Assembly: GCA_016185465.1 (NCBI GenBank)
Contig: JACPNO010000004.1
Span: 1-59,009, forward strand
Length of the DNA: 59,009 nucleotides
DNA from: Candidatus Solibacter usitatus
Lineage (GTDB): Bacteria > Acidobacteriota > Terriglobia > Bryobacterales > Bryobacteraceae
Direction: 5' to 3'
Positions 53,800-59,009 of this stretch are shown piece after piece. Under the pieces are notes generated by a model. It searched no databases, had not been told where the DNA came from, and worked only from the letters and a program-made list of their open reading frames with translations. Within the stretch, counting starts at the first letter, position 1. The number at the start of each line of letters is the position of its first letter. Both the position numbers and the translations under genes were made by a program.

Positions 53800-54891
53800 G
53801 TGACCACGTGCACGGGCTCATTCCGGGCGCTGTTTCTTTACGATCTCTCTGAAGAGATCGACCTGGCGACGCTGCGCCGGCAGCTGGCCATCGCTCCGAC
53901 GGCGAGGGAACCGGGTTTCAAGATCGCCGCGCCGGTCTACGTCCGCTTCGAGCGTCCTCCTGTGGTCCAGCGCCTGCCGCCCGTGCGCCTCCCGACGGGA
54001 GAAGAATTCGAGGCTCGGCTGAAATATTTCGACTACGGCGTGGTCAGTCTGGAGCTGGACCTTCCCTTCCAAGCCGGGTGGAACGAGCTGATCGCGCTCT
54101 CCAATCGCTGGATCGATGCCGCCGATCTTGAGCAGCACGCGCTGCAAACCGTGCAGCCGCTGGTAAGCGCAGCCGCGGCCGCGCTGGTCAAACCCTATAC
54201 CCAATGGCTGGACGAGATCTATTACATCGTGCAGCTCTGCGAAGTCCGGGACGCAGCCGGTAAGCCCGTCACCGCGCCCGAGCTGTTGCAGCAACACGGC
54301 CCGGCGCTTGCCCAGATCGTCCGCGGTGAAGTGAATCCGCTATCGGACAACGAGCAAAAGGAGGTGCTGGCGTCCAGCATGTCGTACTATCCCATGGACC
54401 TGGCGGTAGTGGGCTGGATGGCGGCTATTGTGTACGATTCCGCGCAGGGCGCAGCGCCCACCATCCAATTGATCGAATACGCCAATACCCAGCTGCTGGA
54501 GTTTCGCCATTACGATGAGATGCTGACGCGCGTTCTCAAGCAGGCGTATCAGGCGCTCGAGCGCGGAGGCGGCCTCTTCTCCCGCTGGCGTCTGGCCAAA
54601 GAGGCCAGGCGGCTGAACACGCTGCGCCTCGACTTGGCGGAATTGACCGAGCGGACCGATAACGCGATCAAGTTTTTGAGCGACATGTTCTACGCGCGTG
54701 TCTACCGGCTGGCGGCGGCGAAAGTCGGGGTGAACGACTACCGGCCCCTGGTGGACGGGAAACTGCGCACGGCCGGCGAGCTCTATGAGTTCATGGTGAA
54801 CGAGTTCCGCGAAGCGCGGGCCTTCACCATGGAATTGCTGGTGGTGATCATCCTGGTGATCGAGCTTTTGAAAATTTTCCTCGGAAAATGA
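53800..54891 (+). CDS. RMD1/DUF155-like membrane-tethered protein
   Basis: A 363-residue protein starting with GTG. The body is predicted alpha/beta (ALFLYDLSEEIDLATLRRQL, DYGVVSLELDLPF) and then helical (RWRLAKEARRLNTLRLDLAE). A C-terminal membrane helix follows, MELLVVIILVIELLKIFLGK. This layout resembles the RMD1/YagE (DUF155) family, whose members end in a similar helix. The assignment is by pattern, not by a strong motif. The stop overlaps the start of a 47-codon frame (ATGA). Confidence 0.55.
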   Translation: MTTCTGSFRALFLYDLSEEIDLATLRRQLAIAPTAREPGFKIAAPVYVRFERPPVVQRLPPVRLPTGEEFEARLKYFDYGVVSLELDLPFQAGWNELIALSNRWIDAADLEQHALQTVQPLVSAAAAALVKPYTQWLDEIYYIVQLCEVRDAAGKPVTAPELLQQHGPALAQIVRGEVNPLSDNEQKEVLASSMSYYPMDLAVVGWMAAIVYDSAQGAAPTIQLIEYANTQLLEFRHYDEMLTRVLKQAYQALERGGGLFSRWRLAKEARRLNTLRLDLAELTERTDNAIKFLSDMFYARVYRLAAAKVGVNDYRPLVDGKLRTAGELYEFMVNEFREARAFTMELLVVIILVIELLKIFLGK

Positions 54892-55031
54892 CGACTGCGT
54901 TTCAAATCGGCAACGAATTGCCCACAGAGCTGCCGATCGATATATGCCGTCTGGCGGACGGATACGCAATTTTGATCCAAGAGAAACAGATCTCGTCACA
55001 AATGTTTTTTCCACGGGCCATCGAACCGTAA
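54888..55031 (+). CDS. Possible 47-residue small protein
   Basis: The ATG at 54,888 overlaps the previous stop as ATGA, and the frame runs 47 codons (MTTAFQIGNELPTELPIDIC then RLADGYAILIQEKQISSQ) to TAA at 55,029. No ribosome site of its own is needed if translation is coupled. No family is recognised. The frame could be chance. The remaining 23 bp before the PHP gene hold nothing visible. Confidence 0.3.
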   Translation: MTTAFQIGNELPTELPIDICRLADGYAILIQEKQISSQMFFPRAIEP

Positions 55032-55054
55032 CACACACCCCTGTATAAGAGGGT

Positions 55055-55942
55055 ATGAGGTGCGATTTACACGTCCATACCCGTCATTCCGGCATGTGTA
55101 CCGTGCCCGTTTTGAACAGGATTTGCAGAGAAAGCTACAACCCGCCGCTGGCGGTTTATGAGATTCTCAAGCGCCGCGGCATGGACCTGGTGACGGTGAC
55201 CGATCACGATTCGATCGATGCCGTGGAACCTTTGCGCAGCCACCCGGATTTCTTTCTGAGCGAGGAAGTCACCTGCTACACGCCCAGCGGCACCGAACTG
55301 CACATGGCCGTTTACGACATCCAGGAACGCCATCACACAGAGCTTGAGCGCCGCCGCTTCGATTTGATGTCGCTCATTGCCTACCTCAACGAACAGCAGC
55401 TGTTTTTTGGCATCAACCATGTTTTTTCCAGCCTTACGGGCTCCCGCACCCACGGCGATTTCGCTCTGTTCAACGATCATTTCCCGGCATTCGAAACGCT
55501 CAACGGCCAGATGCCGGCCTTCTGCAACCAGCGCGCGGCCTTGCTGGCCGAGCGCTTGGGAAAACCGGCGACCGGCGGCAGCGACGCCCACACGCTGGCC
55601 GCGCTCGGCAGTACGTATACCGAAGTGCCGGGAGCGCGCACCAAGAGCGAATTTCTGGACGGTCTGCGCCGCGGGCAGAGCCGCGTGCATGGCGAATCCG
55701 GCGAGTATTGGAAACTGACGCGCGCGGTGCTGTCGATCGGGCGCGCGCTTATGCGTGACAAAGCCTGGACCGTGATGCTGGCGCCTTTACTCGCGGCGGT
55801 CCCGGCCATTACGCTCGCAACCTGGCTGAACGATCTTGCCTTCGGCGCCAAATGGTCCGGCCGCCTGGGTCTGCAGGTTCCGGCTCCGGTTCGAGCGCCG
55901 CGCTGGATGGGTGAACCGGGCGGTGGTGAGGCTACGCCATGA
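55055..55942 (+). CDS. PHP domain metal-dependent phosphoesterase
   Basis: A 295-residue protein. The PHP domain has its metal-binding residues in DLHVHTRHS (HxH), VTVTDHDSID and GGSDAHTLAALGSTY, with the glutamate in SEEVTCYTP. It probably hydrolyses a phosphomonoester or nucleotide derivative. A hydrophobic stretch (VMLAPLLAAVPAITLATWL) near residues 245-263 suggests C-terminal membrane attachment. The stop overlaps the PAP2 phosphatase start, so the two are coupled. Confidence 0.85.
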   Translation: MRCDLHVHTRHSGMCTVPVLNRICRESYNPPLAVYEILKRRGMDLVTVTDHDSIDAVEPLRSHPDFFLSEEVTCYTPSGTELHMAVYDIQERHHTELERRRFDLMSLIAYLNEQQLFFGINHVFSSLTGSRTHGDFALFNDHFPAFETLNGQMPAFCNQRAALLAERLGKPATGGSDAHTLAALGSTYTEVPGARTKSEFLDGLRRGQSRVHGESGEYWKLTRAVLSIGRALMRDKAWTVMLAPLLAAVPAITLATWLNDLAFGAKWSGRLGLQVPAPVRAPRWMGEPGGGEATP

Positions 55943-56472
55943 CCCGCGCGCGCGCTGTCTCGATTCTGTCGGCGCCGGATTATCAGTTGATGCGGCGCGT
56001 GAACCGCTGGCGCGCCCCGCGCTGGGTGCGATGGTGGTCGATCGGCGCAACGCGAGCCGGCGACGGATGGCTGTGGAGTTTATGCGGCGTCGCCCTGCTG
56101 GCCTCGCATGACGCCGATCGCTACGCCGCCATTGTGGCGGGATTGTTAGCCGCGGCGATGGGCATCGTCGTGTTCCGCGTGTTGAAGAAAGCGGTAGGCC
56201 GCAAGCGGCCTTGCGTCCACGAGCCGCATTGCTGGGCGACACTGCTGCCGCCGGATCAGTTTTCGTTTCCCTCGGGACATTCGATTTCCGCGTTTGCAGT
56301 GGCGGTGTCGCTGGGATACTTCTATCCTCCATTGCTCGCGGGGTTGCTGTTCTGCGCGGCCAGCATAGCCATTTCCCGCATCTTGCTGGGCCTGCATTTT
56401 CTTACCGATGTGCTGGCCGGATCGGCATTAGGCGTAGCGCTGGGGTATAGCGCCGCGCTACTGATACGCTGA
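55939..56472 (+). CDS. PAP2 family membrane phosphatase
   Basis: A 177-residue membrane phosphatase with the full three-part signature: KX6RP (K83 to R90-P91), PSGH (111-114) and SRX5HX3D (S146, R147, H153, D157). About five hydrophobic segments surround it. Substrates in this family include phosphatidic acid, undecaprenyl pyrophosphate and lipid A phosphate. Coupled expression with a PHP phosphoesterase hints at a lipid-linked phosphate pathway. Its 3' end overlaps the convergent ThuA gene by 15 bp. Confidence 0.9.
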   Translation: MTRARAVSILSAPDYQLMRRVNRWRAPRWVRWWSIGATRAGDGWLWSLCGVALLASHDADRYAAIVAGLLAAAMGIVVFRVLKKAVGRKRPCVHEPHCWATLLPPDQFSFPSGHSISAFAVAVSLGYFYPPLLAGLLFCAASIAISRILLGLHFLTDVLAGSALGVALGYSAALLIR

Positions 56473-57423
56473 CGGCTTGACACCTTTGCGAAAACCGCCG
56501 AACGCAAACGGTATCGGCTGGTACTCGCCCACCAGGTCGACTTTGGCGCGCGCCGGAATCCGGCTCTCCCAACCTATCGCCCAATAGCTGGCATTTACGA
56601 TGAGCCGCCGCATGGCTTCGTTTTGCAAATCCTGCGATGCGCCCATTGTCGTGGTGAAAGTGCGCGCGCCCTTGTAGCTCTTGATCCAAGCGACCGGCAT
56701 CATGGGCTGGTTCTGCGCGCCTGCGGCGGGCTTATCGGTGGGTTGCAAGCCGTCGAGCACTTGGCCGAGAACCAGCGGCTGGCTATCGCCGGGTAGCGGC
56801 AAACGGACTTTGTAGACGTCGGTTGGTCCCCAGATATCGCCGTCTTCGATGCCGCGCAATATCGGATGTTTTCCCTGCCCCTCGGCAATCACGCCGCGCG
56901 TGCTTTGTTTGCCATGCTGGCCGTGATGGCTGATCCAGGTTTCACCGAGAACCTGCCGCCCGAAGCCGCCGTCCCATTCCGTGCTGTTCCATGTCCAGCG
57001 CCGGTACGTTGGGCTGGTCTTGATCTCGAAGGCGTGGGTGGCGGTGCGCAGGGCGACGATGGGCCGGCCGGATTCGACGTAATCGACGATGTGTTTCATC
57101 TGAGCATCGGGCAAATCGCGGAAGCGAGTGAACAGGATGAGCAGATCGGCAGCGTCGAGTGCTTCGAGGCCGGGAATGTTGTCGTGGAGGTCGGGCGCAA
57201 TGGCGCCGGTCGTTGGATCGATGGCGAATAGCACCGTGCATTTGAATCCGTGATGGGTAGCCAGGATCTTGGCCAACTGCGGCAGGGCTTCTTCAGAGCG
57301 GTATTCGTCGTCACCGCTCACCAGCACGATGTGCTTGCCGTTGGTTCCCTGGAAGACAATCCCGGGGGCAGCAGCGTTGCAAAGTCCGATCGACAACAGG
57401 CAAAGAAAAATAGCAGATTTCAT
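56458..57423 (-). CDS. Secreted ThuA-like (class I glutamine amidotransferase fold) protein
   Basis: A 321-residue protein with a signal peptide (MKSAIFLCLLSIGLCNAAAPG) and a ThuA domain: VLVSGDDEYRSEEALPQLAK-type start, DLLILFTRFRDLPDAQMKHI, and VESGRPIVALRTATHAFEI. ThuA-like proteins are linked to sugar (trehalose, keto-sugar) metabolism in several bacteria. The reaction is unknown. Exported ThuA proteins often accompany oxidoreductases like the one at the left edge of this window. Confidence 0.83.
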   Translation of the reverse strand: MKSAIFLCLLSIGLCNAAAPGIVFQGTNGKHIVLVSGDDEYRSEEALPQLAKILATHHGFKCTVLFAIDPTTGAIAPDLHDNIPGLEALDAADLLILFTRFRDLPDAQMKHIVDYVESGRPIVALRTATHAFEIKTSPTYRRWTWNSTEWDGGFGRQVLGETWISHHGQHGKQSTRGVIAEGQGKHPILRGIEDGDIWGPTDVYKVRLPLPGDSQPLVLGQVLDGLQPTDKPAAGAQNQPMMPVAWIKSYKGARTFTTTMGASQDLQNEAMRRLIVNASYWAIGWESRIPARAKVDLVGEYQPIPFAFGGFRKGVKPSAYQ

Positions 57424-57436
57424 TTCACACCGTAAA

Positions 57437-57582
57437 GGGCGGGTTTGAAACCCGCCCCTACAACGCCGGTTCGCTTGAAAATGCGCGGTGATGCCCGCCG
57501 CGACACATTTTGGTTCGGTCGAAAATGCGCGGTGATGTTGCCCACCGCGCTCGACACGTAGGGGCGGGTTTCAAAGCCGCCC
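57437..57582. repeat. Composite repeat with GGGGCGGGTTTCAAACCC ends
   Basis: A roughly 146-bp element fills the spacer between two minus-strand genes. It opens with GGGCGGGTTTGAAACCCGCC then CCTAC (57,437-57,461) and ends with GTAGGGGCGGGTTTCAAAGC then CGCCC (57,558-57,582), in inverted orientation. Inside it GAAAATGCGCGGTGATG occurs twice (57,477-57,493 and 57,521-57,537). It resembles a short non-autonomous repeat or REP-like cluster, related to 19,459-19,558. Confidence 0.65.
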
Positions 57583-57591
57583 TTTGCCCAA

Positions 57592-57906
57592 TCAACCTAA
57601 AATCTCCAGCGCAGCCTGCAACTCTTCCCGCGTATGCGCATCGCCGATTTCGCCGCTCACTTCAACTCCCCGGGTATATATCGCGCGAGCTTCCTCCACC
57701 CGCCCGAGTTTTTCCAGCGCTTGCCCGCCGTGATAGTAGGCCGCAACATATTTTGGATTCGCCGCCAGCAGATTCCGGAACTCGGCCACTGCCGTCTCGA
57801 GCGCGCCGGAATTGGCGTATTCCATGGCCAGGCCATAGCGCGCAAAGCTGTCGCCGGGATTGGCAGCGAGCATATTTTTCAGAATTTCCAGGCGATTGAC
57901 GGGCAT
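57592..57906 (-). CDS. Small tetratricopeptide repeat protein
   Basis: A 104-residue protein composed of two to three TPR motifs (LKNMLAANPGDSFARYGLAM, EFRNLLAANPKYVAAYYHGG, GRVEEARAIYTRGVEVS). It has no signal peptide, so it is probably a cytosolic adaptor. It is divergent from a Cys-rich protein gene with 35 bp between starts. Confidence 0.82.
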   Translation of the reverse strand: MPVNRLEILKNMLAANPGDSFARYGLAMEYANSGALETAVAEFRNLLAANPKYVAAYYHGGQALEKLGRVEEARAIYTRGVEVSGEIGDAHTREELQAALEILG

Positions 57907-57941
57907 CGGGGAATCAAACTCTCTGTGCTACTATACCTCGG

Positions 57942-58355
57942 ATGGCGTGCCCTTACTTTCATCCGGCCGCGGAAGAATTTGTCGACGCCCCCGGATGGCA
58001 TCCTCTGGGCGACGCGCATCGCGGCTGCTGCCAGGCCAATCCGTGCGAGCCGTTTCAGCCTTCCGACCTCATGCTGCGGGACCTCTGCAATCTGGGCTAC
58101 GCCGCGCAACAGTGCCCCCGTTTTCCCGCCCATGCAGACGCCGATGCGGTGCGTTTCACCGTCGCTCGCGATGACGGCGGCGTGATCGGCCTTTACTACG
58201 TGGCCGAAAAAAATCACTTGCCGCAATCGCATGGGCCGCTGGAATATTCGCGCGCCGCCGGCGCATTCACGCTCGCCCATGCCGACGCGATTTTGCAGTG
58301 GCAGGCGGAAGCTTATCTGGCGAGTTATCTTCGACGACAACCAAATGCAAGCTAA
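57942..58355 (+). CDS. Cys-rich small protein, probable metal or Fe-S binding
   Basis: A 137-residue protein with six cysteines in its first 58 residues: C3, C29, C30, C35, C49 and C58, within MACPYFHPA, RGCCQANPCEPF, LCNLGYAAQQCPRFP. The rest is a small mixed domain (DADAVRFTVARDDGGVIGLY). Spacing suggests a metal or iron-sulfur site. No named family is assigned. Its end overlaps the thioesterase start by 11 nt. Confidence 0.6.
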   Translation: MACPYFHPAAEEFVDAPGWHPLGDAHRGCCQANPCEPFQPSDLMLRDLCNLGYAAQQCPRFPAHADADAVRFTVARDDGGVIGLYYVAEKNHLPQSHGPLEYSRAAGAFTLAHADAILQWQAEAYLASYLRRQPNAS

Positions 58356-58821
58356 ACCGGTTCGCGAATCGGCGTCGGAATATTCGGAGCTGGCGCTGCC
58401 CAACGACGCCAATCTGCTGGGCCATTTACTTGGCGGAAAAGTGATGCACCTGGTGGACGTGGCCGCTGCCCTCGCCGCCATCCGCCACGCGCGCTGCCCG
58501 GTGGTGACGGCGTCGGTCGATCACATGAATTTCCTGCACCCGGTGAAGATCGGCCAATTGGTACTGTTGCGCTCGTCGGTGAACCGGGCGTTTCGCACGT
58601 CGATGGAAGTCGGCGTAAAAATTTTCGTGGAAGACCTGACTACCGGCGAGCGGCTCCACACTTCTTCGGCGTACCTGACGTTTGTGGCGCTCGATTCTCA
58701 AGGCAATCGCGTGCCGGTGCCGCAGGTGATCCCGGAGTCGGAAGATGAGAAACGGCGCTACGAAGACGCAGACAAACGGCGCGCTTACCGGCTCGAAATG
58801 CGCGAAAAATCCCGCCTTTAA
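58345..58821 (+). CDS. Acyl-CoA thioesterase, hotdog fold
   Basis: A 158-residue hotdog thioesterase of the YciA/BACH group. [20 protein letters not shown] contains the catalytic Asp and oxyanion glycines. [20 protein letters not shown] and [12 protein letters not shown] are the following strands. It should release fatty acids from acyl-CoA. The ATG at 58,345 opens inside the end of the Cys-rich gene. The longer upstream frame is rejected as overlap. Confidence 0.87.
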   Translation: MQAKPVRESASEYSELALPNDANLLGHLLGGKVMHLVDVAAALAAIRHARCPVVTASVDHMNFLHPVKIGQLVLLRSSVNRAFRTSMEVGVKIFVEDLTTGERLHTSSAYLTFVALDSQGNRVPVPQVIPESEDEKRRYEDADKRRAYRLEMREKSRL

Positions 58822-59009
58822 GCCTGTTCGTCCTTATACATGTACTTGATGTTGGGCTTATACAACAGCAGGTTTGGGCCTTCAGTGCGGTTAATTTTCA
58901 AGCAGCTTTTGTCATACCACTCAATGACGCCGTGCAGGGTTTCGCCATCCCGCAACACAAACACCATTGGAGTTTTGGACTGCATCTGCTTGACGTAGTA
59001 GAAGTTTTC
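58818..59009 (-). CDS. Hfq-like RNA chaperone, 5' end outside window
   Basis: The last 63 residues of a minus-strand gene cut by the window edge. The sequence reads [20 protein letters not shown] then [19 protein letters not shown], giving the Sm1 fold (strand, turn, strand with GxIExxD-like pattern). It ends [17 protein letters not shown] where Hfq has the Sm2 YKHAI motif, so the central H is replaced by P. It is a divergent Hfq/Sm-like protein. It converges on the thioesterase gene, overlapping by 4 bp. Confidence 0.6.
   Translation of the reverse strand, partial: ENFYYVKQMQSKTPMVFVLRDGETLHGVIEWYDKSCLKINRTEGPNLLLYKPNIKYMYKDEQA

Overview
The window is GC-rich chromosomal DNA, almost certainly from an acidobacterium of the Solibacter/Bryobacter type (Bryobacterales). 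The best marker is a 1,013-residue protein ending in the Solibacter-type C-terminal domain (TIGR03437). Other pointers are a planctomycete-type cytochrome (PSD1)/DUF1501 pair, a decaheme cytochrome with a barrel partner, a BamA-OmpH operon and a Tad-type secretion locus. The taxonomic call is inference from gene content. No rRNA, tRNA, insertion sequence, phage gene or CRISPR array was seen.

Layout. 1-3,590: a Tat-exported Gfo/Idh/MocA oxidoreductase divergent from an amino-acid permease that is coupled to an amidinotransferase/DDAH-like hydrolase. 3,948-11,113: a seven-gene CecR/YbhGFSR-like efflux operon (TetR, TolC, HlyD, two ATPases, two permeases), with one ATPase gene broken. 11,140-15,847: an MscS channel, an AhpD-like selenoprotein, and an AAA ATPase divergent from a secretin. 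15,884-19,455: a SIS isomerase, a VapBC-like pair, MiaB and a bifunctional nuclease. 19,560-23,906: BamA, OmpH/Skp and a Gly/Tyr-rich protein. 24,076-28,003: the PSD1/DUF1501 pair. 28,080-31,387: a lipoprotein, MurQ, MurA and a rhodanese. 31,406-34,654: a decaheme cytochrome, an MtrB-like barrel and a small membrane protein. 34,733-38,434: an outer-membrane barrel and the TIGR03437 protein. 38,522-47,739: the Tad/Cpa locus, with a 30-residue membrane peptide at its end and a polytopic GT-C-like protein at its start. 47,836-51,451: a class III aminotransferase, a second Gfo/Idh/MocA protein, a GNAT enzyme and bacterioferritin. 51,502-59,009: SSB, a HEAT-repeat protein with a truncated neighbour gene, an RMD1-like protein, PHP and PAP2 phosphatases, ThuA, TPR, a Cys-rich protein, a hotdog thioesterase, and the 3' part of a divergent Hfq-like gene.

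The main find is a gene at 12,252-12,845 that looks broken by an in-frame TGA. The TGA sits exactly at the second position of the AhpD CxxC active site (C-P-F-[TGA]-I-K-S-H), the reading frame continues unchanged on both sides, and a bacterial SECIS-like hairpin starts 11 nt after it. It reads as a selenocysteine peroxidase-like protein. Next in interest are a two-gene porin-cytochrome module that could carry electrons across the outer membrane, and at least three families of dispersed palindromic repeats. One of these repeats encodes the C-terminal tails of two convergent genes. Two genes are genuinely frame-disrupted: the ABC ATPase (about 200 nt missing) and DUF1501 (1 nt missing). These could be real mutations or assembly errors.
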